Of a stretch of 58,541 nt of DNA, positions 1 to 8,110 are shown piece by piece. Under the pieces are notes generated by a model, which was given only the letters and a program-made list of their open reading frames with translations, was not told the origin of the DNA and ran no database searches. This DNA comes from Thalassospira xianhensis MCCC 1A02616 (GTDB taxonomy: Bacteria; Pseudomonadota; Alphaproteobacteria; Rhodospirillales; Thalassospiraceae), in assembly GCF_003326475.1 (NCBI RefSeq), contig NZ_JPWA01000031.1:1-58541 (forward strand). Direction: 5' to 3'. Made by a program: the position numbers and the translations under genes. Within the stretch, counting starts at the first letter, position 1. The number at the start of each line of letters is the position of its first letter.

Positions 1-204
1 GGCGGTGTGGTCGCGGCCATGATCGGCAAACGATATTCCGGTGAATTGCAGGACGAACTGGATCATGGCGGGTTGCTGCTTTGGGTACAGACACCCGACG
101 AAACAAAGGAAACCCGCGCCAAAGACATCCTTGCCCGGCATCAGGCCAAACTGATCGGCACCCACGAGGTGGCAAACCCGCACACCAAGCGCGATATGCT
201 GTGA
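1..204 (+). CDS. C-terminal fragment of a small stress-type protein
   Basis: The reading frame is open from the first base of the window, so the gene begins upstream; 67 codons and a stop are visible. The visible part starts with a Gly/Val/Ala-rich stretch that could be the end of a membrane or glycine-zipper segment. It continues with a segment reading GGLLLWVQTPDE and then an acidic/basic helix ending in HEV. This pattern (hydrophobic strand, then an ERA-like helix, then a final strand) resembles the C-terminus of general-stress/YflT-like small proteins, by recollection only. A strong terminator follows 27 bases after the stop. The family assignment is tentative; that it is a real coding end is more secure. 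Confidence 0.55.
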   Translation, partial: GGVVAAMIGKRYSGELQDELDHGGLLLWVQTPDETKETRAKDILARHQAKLIGTHEVANPHTKRDML

Positions 205-230
205 CCACCTGCCCTGAATAACCGTCGACA

Positions 231-270
231 AAAGAAGCCCCCGGCAAATGCCTGTGGGGCTTTCTTTTTT
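231..270 (+). terminator. Rho-independent terminator
   Basis: The arms AAGCCCC and GGGGCTTT are followed by a run of T. It ends the transcript of the partial gene at 1-204 and separates it from the BenE gene. Confidence 0.85.
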
Positions 271-358
271 CTGGTCTGTATCGCACGATCCCACTAAATT
301 CACCCGCTCTGCCACCGCATTTCCCATCCATCCGTTTTACCTGTTTGACGGAGCCACC

Positions 359-1543
359 ATGCTGCGCGATATCTCGCCCCAAAATCTGTTCATGGGCATT
401 CTTGCTGCCTTTGTCGGATCGGCCAGTTCCTTTGCTGTCGTTCTTCAGGGGCTTGGTGCCGTTGGCGCAACGCCCGATCAGGCGGCATCGGGCCTGATGG
501 CGCTATCGGTCGCCATGGGGCTGTGCTCGATCTATCTGTCATTGCGTACCCGCATGCCGATCAGCATCGCATGGTCCACCCCCGGTGCGGCATTGCTGGC
601 AACGTCCGGTGCAATTGACGGCGGTTTTGCCGTGGCCGTCGGGGCGTTTATCATTTGCGCGATCCTGATCATCATCTGCGGCATCTGGAAGCCGTTGGGC
701 CGTGCGGTTGCCGCCATTCCCGCCCCGCTTGCCAATGCCATGCTGGCTGGTGTGTTGCTGGGTCTGTGTCTGGCACCGATCAAGGCGGTTGCGTTCAATC
801 CACTTCTGGGCCTGCCGATTGTCATTGCCTGGCTGGTGGTCGGGCGGATTAATCGCCTGTTTGCCGTGCCTGCCGCCTTGCTGGCCTTCATCATTGTCAT
901 GGTGGTCGGCGTGGACTTCCCCGAAAACACGCTTGGCAGTCTTGGCGGGGCCATCGTGCCGCCGGTCGAATTCGTCATGCCGGAATTCACACTGGCCGGT
1001 CTGGTGGGTATTGCCCTGCCTTTGTTTATCGTCACCATGGCATCACAAAACATTCCCGGCACGGCAGTTTTGCGCGCCAATAACTATGATACCCCGCCCG
1101 GCCCGCTTTTTGCCGTGACCGGCTTTTTCTCGTTACTTGCCGCCCCCTTTGGCGGACACGCCGTCAACCTTGCCGCGATCATTGCCGCCCTGTGTGCAGG
1201 CGAGGATGCCCATCCCGATCCGAAAAAACGGTATTGGGCCGCGGCCTTTGGCGGGGTGTTTTACATCCTGTTCGGATTGCTGGCCGGGCTTGTCACCGCC
1301 TTTGTCAGTCTGGCTCCCTCGATCCTGATCGAAGCGGTCGCGGGCCTCGCCCTGATCGGGGCATTTTCCGGATCGGTGGTTGCCGCCTTCAAGGATGATG
1401 ACGCGCGCGAAGCCGCCGCCGTAACCTTCCTTGTCACCGCCGCCGGTCTATCCTTTTTCGGGGTTGCTGGGGCCTTCTGGGGATTGCTGGCCGGTGGGCT
1501 GATCTATTTCCTGACCCATCTGCGCAAAGATAAAACCGGCTAA
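359..1543 (+). CDS. benE: BenE family benzoate/H+ symporter-like transporter
   Basis: The protein has 394 residues, the usual size for the BenE family, and is almost entirely made of hydrophobic helices (about 11-12 membrane segments). It would import benzoate or a related aromatic acid across the inner membrane. The family-like segment RMPISIAWSTPGAALLA lies near residue 65, and GGHAVNLAAI near residue 265. The open frame extends upstream to 248, but the start at 359 is chosen because GGAG lies 5 bases ahead and the membrane region begins at once; the upstream extension overlaps the previous terminator. No aromatic degradation genes are adjacent, so the true substrate is uncertain. A terminator follows directly, so it is a single-gene unit. 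Confidence 0.88.
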   Translation: MLRDISPQNLFMGILAAFVGSASSFAVVLQGLGAVGATPDQAASGLMALSVAMGLCSIYLSLRTRMPISIAWSTPGAALLATSGAIDGGFAVAVGAFIICAILIIICGIWKPLGRAVAAIPAPLANAMLAGVLLGLCLAPIKAVAFNPLLGLPIVIAWLVVGRINRLFAVPAALLAFIIVMVVGVDFPENTLGSLGGAIVPPVEFVMPEFTLAGLVGIALPLFIVTMASQNIPGTAVLRANNYDTPPGPLFAVTGFFSLLAAPFGGHAVNLAAIIAALCAGEDAHPDPKKRYWAAAFGGVFYILFGLLAGLVTAFVSLAPSILIEAVAGLALIGAFSGSVVAAFKDDDAREAAAVTFLVTAAGLSFFGVAGAFWGLLAGGLIYFLTHLRKDKTG

Positions 1544-1546
1544 AAC

Positions 1547-1582
1547 AAAAGGCCCTGCCGATTATCAGCAGGGCCTTTTTTA
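1547..1582 (+). terminator. Rho-independent terminator
   Basis: A 12-base stem (AAAAGGCCCTGC with its complement) is followed by a T run, directly after benE. With the A run on the left side it may also stop the convergent VOC gene. Confidence 0.88.
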
Positions 1583-1598
1583 GTGGCGCAGTCAAAAA

Positions 1599-2039
1599 TC
1601 ATTCCGGCTGCGGGATCGTCAGGTTGCCATTGGCATCCAGTTCCCAGAACGGGTTATACGCCACTTCCCAGGCATGCCCGTCCGGATCGCGGAAATATCC
1701 CGAATACCCGCCCCAGAACACCTTTTCCGCCGGTTTCTGGATGGCGGCACCGGCTTTCTTTGCCTCTGCCATCACTGCATCGACTTCGGCCTCGTCACGT
1801 GCGTTATAGGCAATCGTCAGACCAGCAAAACGGGCACCGGTATCATCATCAAACTGCCCGTCCTTGATCAGGTCCGCCCGGCCAAACAGGCCAAGCGCCA
1901 GCCCGTTGGACAACTGATAGAAAACCACCTGTCCCTCGACCATCTGGGTGACTTTCCAGCCAAGCCCGTCCTCGTAAAAACGCCGCGACCGGTCAAGGTC
2001 GGCCACGCCAAGTGTAATCAGCGATACACGTTGATCCAT
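1599..2039 (-). CDS. VOC/glyoxalase superfamily protein
   Basis: The protein has 146 residues with the paired beta-alpha-beta-beta-beta fold signature of the vicinal oxygen chelate superfamily. ITLGVADLDRSRRFYEDGLGW lies at the N-terminus and GYFRDPDGHAWEVAYNP near the C-terminus; the second supplies the usual metal-side His/Glu. Members are isomerases, dioxygenases or resistance proteins, and this one cannot be assigned a substrate. The frame opens at a TTG at 2051, but the ATG at 2039 with GGAG six bases upstream is the better start. It converges with benE and stands alone. Confidence 0.85.
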   Translation of the reverse strand: MDQRVSLITLGVADLDRSRRFYEDGLGWKVTQMVEGQVVFYQLSNGLALGLFGRADLIKDGQFDDDTGARFAGLTIAYNARDEAEVDAVMAEAKKAGAAIQKPAEKVFWGGYSGYFRDPDGHAWEVAYNPFWELDANGNLTIPQPE

Positions 2040-2472
2040 TTCATGCTCCAACTCTCAGGGCCTTGACCCTAAAGCACCCAAAACCCGCGCCGACCTTAAC
2101 ACCCGACTTTGATGTTGCCGAGGATAGACTCGATCACATCGGCAATTTCGCACCGCAGCACGCCCGCAATAAAATTGCGCGCAAATCGGTACCGGAATAA
2201 GTAAATATCAAGTTGACCCAACGTCAACCAGTGCAATCAGGCGTTTTGCACATTGCAATGCGAGTTGATTTGAAAAAAGGTCAGCATTCATTACCATTAT
2301 TCCGTCAGACAGCGATCCGTCCCGACCAAACGCCAAAGCCGGAACGCCAATGACAGCAAAGAGAATTTTACGGGCCATACCAAAAAGCTGCGCGTAAACT
2401 TATATCAATAAAAGCAGCGCAACTGGCCCACACGACCCCGCAATCAGAGAGAGATCCCGAGGGAGACTGGTC
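2040..2472. promoter_or_regulatory. 433-bp upstream region of the indolepyruvate oxidoreductase gene with two dyads
   Basis: No gene is seen here. The gap lies between two divergent genes and should hold both promoters. Two inverted repeats stand out: CGCAAT-aaa-ATTGCG at 2165-2179 and GTTGAC-ccaac-GTCAAC at 2212-2228. Either could be an operator for amino-acid-linked control of the large oxidoreductase gene. The binding protein is unknown, and neither fits FNR spacing. Confidence 0.4.
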
Positions 2473-5400
2473 ATGGCACAATTGGCGGCAATTAGCCTTG
2501 ATGACAAATATACGCTTGAAGAAGGCCGGGTCTATTTGACCGGTATTCAGGCGTTGGTTCGATTGCCCCTGATGCAGCGCCAGCTTGACGCGCGCGCAGG
2601 CCTGAACACTGCCGGATGTATTTCCGGTTATCGCGGGTCACCACTGGGCGGCCTTGATCAGCAGCTTTGGCGCGCCAAAAAATTCCTGACCAGACAGCAG
2701 ATCGAATTTCAGGCCGGTGTGAACGAAGACCTTGCCGCCACCGTCGTCTGGGGCAGCCAGCAGGTCAATATGTACAAGGACGCCAAATATGATGGCGTCT
2801 TTGGCATGTGGTACGGCAAGGGGCCGGGTGTTGACCGCTCAGGTGATGTTTTCAAACACGCCAACTATGCCGGCACGTCAAAACATGGCGGCGTTCTGGT
2901 TCTGGCCGGCGATGACCATTCCTGCAAATCATCCACCCTGCCCCATCAGACCGAATATGCCTTTATCGATGCGCAAATCCCGGTTCTGAACCCGTCCGGG
3001 GTTCAGGATATCCTTGATTTCGGGATTCATGGCTGGGCCATGAGCCGCTATTCCGGTTGCTGGGTTGCGATGAAAACCATCGCCGAAACGGTTGAAAGTT
3101 CGGCTGCCGTCGATGTCGCACCGGATCGCATCACGCCGATCATCCCCGATAATTTTGCCATGCCCGAAGGCGGGCTCCATATCCGTTGGCCCGACACGCC
3201 AAAGGATCAGGAACACCGCCTGATGAAATACAAACTCTATGCCGCCCTTGCCTATGCGCGCGCCAACAAGCTGAACAAAACCGTGATCGACAGCCCGAAT
3301 GCACGGCTTGGCATCATCACCACCGGCAAGGCCTATCTCGATGTCATGCAGGCATTCGATGACCTTGGCATATCCGAAGCCGATGCCGCAAAAATCGGCA
3401 TTCGCGTGCTGAAAGTCGGCATGAGCTGGCCGCTCAATCGCGACGATGTGCGCGAATTTGCCATGGGCCTTGAGGAAATCATCGTCGTTGAGGAAAAACG
3501 CGCGGTGATGGAAAACCAGGTCAAGGAACAGCTTTATAACTGGCGCGAAGATGTCCGCCCGACCGTGATCGGCAAATTCGATGAAAAGGGCGAATGGATT
3601 CTGCCCTCGATGGATGAACTGACCCCGGCGCGCATCGCCGTTGTCCTGGCAGAACGCATCAAACGTTTCTATGACAGCCCGAAAATCCACGAACGCATCG
3701 ACTGGCTGGAACAGAAAGAACGCGAAATCGCCGAACCGCGCCCGGATGTTGCCCGCATTCCGTGGTTCTGCCCGGGTTGCCCGCATAACAGCTCCACCAA
3801 GGTCCCCGAAGGCAGCCGTGCCATGGCCGGGATCGGGTGCCATTACATGGTCAACTGGATGGACCGTTCAACCGAAACCTTTACCCATATGGGCGGCGAA
3901 GGTGTCACCTGGATCGGGCAGGCCCCCTTTACCAACACAAAGCACGTTTTCCAGAATCTCGGTGACGGCACCTATTACCACTCCGGGTCGCTTGCGGTGC
4001 GCGCCGCCGTCGCGGCCGGTGTCAACATCACCTATAAAATCCTGTTTAACGATGCGGTTGCCATGACTGGGGGCCAACCGGTTGACGGTCCGCTGACCGT
4101 ACCGCAGATCACCCGCCAGATGGCCGATGAAGGCGTTAAACGCATCATCGTTCTGTCCGATGAACCCTATAAATATCCGGTCGCATCGCATTTCGCCGAC
4201 GGTGTCGATATCCGCCACCGCGACGAACTGGACAATACCCAGAAAGAACTGCGCGAAATCGAAGGTGTGACCATCCTGATCTTTGATCAGACCTGTGCGG
4301 CTGAAAAACGCCGCCGCCGCAAACGCAAACTGATGGTCGATCCACCCAAACGCGTCTTCATCAATGATCTGGTCTGCGAGGGTTGTGGCGATTGTGGTGA
4401 AAAATCCAACTGCTTGGCCGTCGTGCCGGTCGAAACCGAATTTGGCCGCAAACGCGCCATTGACCAGTCGGCCTGTAACAAGGATTTTTCCTGCCTGAAT
4501 GGCTTCTGCCCAAGCTTTGTCACCATCGAAGGCGGATCGCTGCGCAAACCCGAAGCCGCCGCCAAAAGCGGTAATGCGGGCGATGCCATCTTTGCCAGCC
4601 TGCCGCGTCCGACCCTGCCCGATATCACCGATCCGTGGTCAGTTCTGATCACGGGTGTTGGTGGCACGGGTGTCGTTACCATCGGTGCCCTGCTTGGAAT
4701 GGCCGCCCATATCGAGGGCAAGGGCATTGTCGGTCTTGATATGGCGGGGTTGGCGCAAAAGGGCGGTGCGGTTGTAAGTCATATCCGCTTTGCCGATACG
4801 CAGGAAAAACTCCATGCCGCACGCATTCCGGCGGGCGAAGCCAATGTGGTGCTGGGCTGTGATCTTCTGGTCGCGGCAAGCTTCGAAGGCCTTGCCAAGA
4901 TGCGCCGCAACTTTACCCAGGCGGTCATCAACACCCACGAAACCGTCACCGGTGCCTTCACCCGCAACCCCGATTTCCAGTTGAAATCGAACGAACATAT
5001 GAAGGTCATTTCCGATGCATGCGGTGCTGATGCGGTGAACTTTGTCGAAGGCAGCGATATCGCCACCCGCCTGATGGGCAATTCGATTGCCACCAACCTG
5101 TTCATGCTTGGTGTCGCATGGCAGCGCGGCCTGATCCCGATCACCGAAGAAGCCCTGATGCAGGCGATTGATCTGAACGGTGTCGCGATTGATATGAACA
5201 AGCAGTCCTTCTATTGGGGCCGCCTGTTTGCCCATGATCCGAAACGCGTGCTTGATGTCATCGGTCCGAACGAGACCGAGGCACACCCGATTGCCACCAC
5301 GCTTTCGGATATCATCGCCAAACGCAAAGCCTTCCTGACCGATTATCAGAACGCGGCCTACGCCAACCGGTTTGCCGCACTGGTCGACAGGGTTGCGGCG

Positions 5401-5955
5401 GCGGAAAAACGCCTTGATGGGGGTGATGATCTGGCCCGGACGGTGGCGAAATATTACTTCAAACTGCTCGCCTACAAGGACGAGTATGAAGTCGCCCGTC
5501 TTTATACCGATCCGGCCTTCAGGGCCAAACTCGCCAAGAACTTCACCGGCGATTACAAAATCCGGTTCCATCTGGCCCCACCGGCCCTTGCCGACAGGGA
5601 CCCGGAAACCGGCCACCTGAAAAAGCAGGCCTTTGGCCCCTGGATGATGAATGCCTTTGGCATTCTTGCGAAATTCAAATTCCTGCGCGGCACGGCACTC
5701 GATCCGTTCGGTCGTACCCATGAACGCAAAATGGAACGTCAATTGATTGCCGATTACGAGGCACTGGTGGACGAGGTCATCACTGGCCTTAACCATGACA
5801 ATGCCCGGATTGCCAACGCCCTTCTGGCCCTGCCCGAACAGATCCGGGGTTATGGCCATATCAAGGATGGCAATATCGACAAGGTCAAAACCCGCGAGGC
5901 CGAACTGCTTGAACAGTTCCGCAACCCGCCGGAACATCTGAAAGCCGCGGAATAA
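2473..5955 (+). CDS. Indolepyruvate ferredoxin oxidoreductase, fused alpha-beta form
   Basis: The protein has 1160 residues and fuses what archaea encode as separate IorA and IorB subunits. It would oxidatively decarboxylate aryl-pyruvates from aromatic amino acids (or related 2-oxoacids) to acyl-CoA, passing electrons to ferredoxin. In order: a pyrimidine-binding domain (SGYRGSPLGGLDQQ near residue 52); a TPP-binding domain with LGDGTYYHSG and NDAVAMTGGQ (about 495-540); a cysteine-rich Fe-S segment with CEGCGDCGEKSNC near 638; a gamma-type domain starting VLITGVGGTGVVTIG near 725; and a C-terminal extension typical of the proteobacterial fused form. GGGAGA precedes the ATG by a good distance. 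It is transcribed alone, with a strong terminator behind it. Confidence 0.93.
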   Translation: MAQLAAISLDDKYTLEEGRVYLTGIQALVRLPLMQRQLDARAGLNTAGCISGYRGSPLGGLDQQLWRAKKFLTRQQIEFQAGVNEDLAATVVWGSQQVNMYKDAKYDGVFGMWYGKGPGVDRSGDVFKHANYAGTSKHGGVLVLAGDDHSCKSSTLPHQTEYAFIDAQIPVLNPSGVQDILDFGIHGWAMSRYSGCWVAMKTIAETVESSAAVDVAPDRITPIIPDNFAMPEGGLHIRWPDTPKDQEHRLMKYKLYAALAYARANKLNKTVIDSPNARLGIITTGKAYLDVMQAFDDLGISEADAAKIGIRVLKVGMSWPLNRDDVREFAMGLEEIIVVEEKRAVMENQVKEQLYNWREDVRPTVIGKFDEKGEWILPSMDELTPARIAVVLAERIKRFYDSPKIHERIDWLEQKEREIAEPRPDVARIPWFCPGCPHNSSTKVPEGSRAMAGIGCHYMVNWMDRSTETFTHMGGEGVTWIGQAPFTNTKHVFQNLGDGTYYHSGSLAVRAAVAAGVNITYKILFNDAVAMTGGQPVDGPLTVPQITRQMADEGVKRIIVLSDEPYKYPVASHFADGVDIRHRDELDNTQKELREIEGVTILIFDQTCAAEKRRRRKRKLMVDPPKRVFINDLVCEGCGDCGEKSNCLAVVPVETEFGRKRAIDQSACNKDFSCLNGFCPSFVTIEGGSLRKPEAAAKSGNAGDAIFASLPRPTLPDITDPWSVLITGVGGTGVVTIGALLGMAAHIEGKGIVGLDMAGLAQKGGAVVSHIRFADTQEKLHAARIPAGEANVVLGCDLLVAASFEGLAKMRRNFTQAVINTHETVTGAFTRNPDFQLKSNEHMKVISDACGADAVNFVEGSDIATRLMGNSIATNLFMLGVAWQRGLIPITEEALMQAIDLNGVAIDMNKQSFYWGRLFAHDPKRVLDVIGPNETEAHPIATTLSDIIAKRKAFLTDYQNAAYANRFAALVDRVAAAEKRLDGGDDLARTVAKYYFKLLAYKDEYEVARLYTDPAFRAKLAKNFTGDYKIRFHLAPPALADRDPETGHLKKQAFGPWMMNAFGILAKFKFLRGTALDPFGRTHERKMERQLIADYEALVDEVITGLNHDNARIANALLALPEQIRGYGHIKDGNIDKVKTREAELLEQFRNPPEHLKAAE

Positions 5956-5982
5956 TCCGCTTGGCAAAATCTGCCAGAAAAC

Positions 5983-6016
5983 AAAGGGGCCGCATGATCA
6001 GCGGCCCCTTTTTTTA
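5983..6016 (+). terminator. Rho-independent terminator
   Basis: An 11-base GC-rich stem (AAAGGGGCCGC and complement) with a seven-base loop is followed by seven T. It lies between the convergent oxidoreductase and patatin-like genes. Confidence 0.9.
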
Positions 6017-6024
6017 TGTTGATG

Positions 6025-7215
6025 TTACGCCAGTCGCGGCCGTGGCCCGCCCAGCGGGAAATGCAGATCGGGCAGAACCCGTGCCGCCCGACGGCGCAGA
6101 TCACGCACCGGATGTTCGCGAATCTGCCGACTGCGGTAACTGGCAATCATGTCATCGGTCGCCTGATAGCCATCGTCAATCCCGCGATCAAGGTTCTCCC
6201 ACGTCCAGTCGTAATTGATATGCGGCGAAACCGGGATTTCGATGATGTCGATCTTCCGCCCGCTTTCGGCGACTTCACGTTTGAAGGCCTTGACGGCATC
6301 CTCGCTTGCCGATGCGGCAAACAGCATGATCAGGTTGTTAAGCGCGTCATAAAGATTTTCCGGCTGACGCACCTGCTTAAGGTCCAGAATACGGCTGACC
6401 CAGACTTCCTCGACATCGGGATGATGGCGCAGGAAATCAAAGAAATTGACCGTATCAACCGTCGCCCCCTCGCAATAGGTATCGCCGTTTATTTCAACCG
6501 GTTCCTCGATAAACGGCAGGGCCGAACAGGCACACAGCGTCTGCGCATTCATCTGCGGCAGATTGTAATGATCGGGCTTGTTGGTAAACAGCTCTAACCG
6601 CTGCTGTGTCAGGTTATAGGCGTTATGGAACAGAGCCGGTTTATCAGGCTGATACAACCGGTCGAAATCAAGCCGATCCAGAAACATGCTGTCTGGCGAA
6701 TAGATTTTCGCCAATCCCTTGGTCTTGGTCTGGTACATCGCACCGACCATAAAGCGCGACAGCGGATTGACCGCCAGAATACCGTTCAACAGCACATCGT
6801 TAAGGTTATGGGGTGTCCAGTATTTCGGATTGCCCATGAAATGGCGGACATGCTCGGCGGCCTCACCGATGGCTTCGGGGACGATCAGCCCCTGATAGCT
6901 GCCCGGATTAAAGAAATAGGAAAGCCGGTTGGCGAAATCGGAAAAGAAATCCGGCGCAAAGGCCGATGCAATCGGAAAGCGTTCATAAACGCTTGCCGGG
7001 CGGAATATCTTGCGGAAGAACCCGATGGTTTGATCAAGTTCCTGTCCCTCGTCCGCCTGATGCCAGGCCACCGAAAGCCACGCACCGATGCAGGCAGATG
7101 ACCAGATATCGAACGTGATATCAGGTTCCTGCTGAAGTCGTTTCAGAACCCCGATACTTAATCCGACGGCAGGTCCACCGCCGGACAAAAAGATTGCCCG
7201 CTTGATTTTTCTCAC
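6025..7215 (-). CDS. Patatin-like protein with altered catalytic dyad
   Basis: The protein has 396 residues. The patatin oxyanion loop is present near the N-terminus (FLSGGGPAVGLSIGVLKRL). The nucleophile elbow reads SSACIGAW where active patatins have G-x-S-x-G, so the serine position appears to be Cys. The acid motif reads CEGA instead of DG[GA], in an otherwise typical context (SALPFIEEPVEINGDTYCEG). Family members are acyl hydrolases acting on lipids; whether this one is active is open. The start is GTG at 7215 with GGGAGA six bases upstream; the frame extends to an ATG at 7299 without a ribosome site. Family confidence is high, function low. Confidence 0.82.
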   Translation of the reverse strand: MRKIKRAIFLSGGGPAVGLSIGVLKRLQQEPDITFDIWSSACIGAWLSVAWHQADEGQELDQTIGFFRKIFRPASVYERFPIASAFAPDFFSDFANRLSYFFNPGSYQGLIVPEAIGEAAEHVRHFMGNPKYWTPHNLNDVLLNGILAVNPLSRFMVGAMYQTKTKGLAKIYSPDSMFLDRLDFDRLYQPDKPALFHNAYNLTQQRLELFTNKPDHYNLPQMNAQTLCACSALPFIEEPVEINGDTYCEGATVDTVNFFDFLRHHPDVEEVWVSRILDLKQVRQPENLYDALNNLIMLFAASASEDAVKAFKREVAESGRKIDIIEIPVSPHINYDWTWENLDRGIDDGYQATDDMIASYRSRQIREHPVRDLRRRAARVLPDLHFPLGGPRPRLA

Positions 7216-7597
7216 AGCTATCTCCCACTCATTTGTCGTTAAACGACTGAACACCCGAACGCTGCGTTGGAATAACGCCGCAGTTGCCAGCGCTTCCACC
7301 CAGGAGATATCAGCCCGTCTTGCGCGAGCCTCTGAAGCTGAGAAGCATTATAACCTATTCAATATTTAAGATAATTTACCATTCGACATCAAACTTATGA
7401 AAGTTTGGAACAAATATAGACCATCGAATAGTGTGAAAACCCAAATATCTATACCAGTAAAATGCTTCGTAACTTTTATTTCACTATTTGTGTGATGACC
7501 GTCACAGGAAAAAGTATACTTCCGTGATTGCCACATTACAAAACGAAGAAGGCCGCCAATTTGGCGACCTTCTGTAATCACGGGATTCGACGATCCG
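7216..7597. other. 382-bp gene-free region, AT-rich in its centre
   Basis: This should hold the promoter of the patatin-like gene and the 3' end of the Cache-protein transcript. About 7340-7520 is clearly more AT-rich than the surroundings. Short open frames here have no ribosome site and no recognisable features. Confidence 0.5.
7543..7574 (-). terminator. Probable Rho-independent terminator of the chemoreceptor/Cache operon
   Basis: On the minus strand, AGAAGGTCGCCAA pairs with TTGGCGGCCTTCT with one G-T pair and is followed by TTCGTTTTG. It lies about 25 bases after the Cache gene stop. Confidence 0.7.
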
Positions 7598-8062
7598 TTA
7601 TTCGTAATAACCGACCATGAAGATTTTGCCGTCATGCGGCTTTACCCAGGTTTTCTTTTCGGCAAGTTTCTTGGTTTCCGGGTGGGTCCAGGTATAGTTG
7701 GACCAACCACCATCCGGGTTCGTCTTGCCGGTTTCCACCATGTCACGAATGATGAAATTGCTGTTCACATCCTGAAGGTCCCAGATTTTCGGATTGTTGA
7801 TCAGCTTCGGATTGATCGCATGGGTCAGGAACGTGCCCTTTTCGCCGTCGGCAACAATCACATAATACTCGTCAAAAACATATTCGCCGTCCTTGTCGTT
7901 GAAGGTGGCAAAGGACTGATCCTGGCCAACTTCGTCATAAAGTGCGATGGCCTTATCAACCAGCCCCTGTGCGGTTGCCGCCTTGTCCTGGGCCTGTGCA
8001 AGGCCGGTGGTCAGGCAAAGTGCGGTCATGGCAGATACAAAAAGACGCATAAGTGTTTTCAT
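7598..8062 (-). CDS. Secreted stand-alone Cache-domain protein
   Basis: The protein has 154 residues and begins with a clear signal peptide (basic MKTLMR, hydrophobic core, LAQAQ cleavage region near residue 24). The rest is a single small Cache-type sensor domain: a leading helix with DKAIALYDEVGQD, then FNDKDGEYVFDEYYVIVADG and a final strand KIFMVGYYE. Free-standing domains of this kind are periplasmic and have no output module. The gene follows the chemoreceptor gene by 48 bases on the same strand and is probably cotranscribed with it. It may bind a ligand and present it to the receptor; that is inference. Confidence 0.8.
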   Translation of the reverse strand: MKTLMRLFVSAMTALCLTTGLAQAQDKAATAQGLVDKAIALYDEVGQDQSFATFNDKDGEYVFDEYYVIVADGEKGTFLTHAINPKLINNPKIWDLQDVNSNFIIRDMVETGKTNPDGGWSNYTWTHPETKKLAEKKTWVKPHDGKIFMVGYYE

Positions 8063-8110
8063 CAGGTAATCCCCTTTGATGAACCTGTTGGAAGAAAAAT
8101 GGAAAATGGA

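Noticed and set aside
2212..2228. GTTGAC-N5-GTCAAC as an FNR box
   Set aside because: The spacer of five bases does not fit the four-base FNR/FixK spacing. It was kept only as an unassigned dyad.
4639..5967. 442-codon minus-strand open frame
   Set aside because: It lies fully inside the indolepyruvate oxidoreductase gene on the other strand, whose domains are clear. The translation has no recognisable motif and is a by-product of the third-position bias.
7366..7635. Minus-strand open frame of 89 codons
   Set aside because: It crosses the Cache-gene terminator and overlaps the Cache gene end; no ribosome site.
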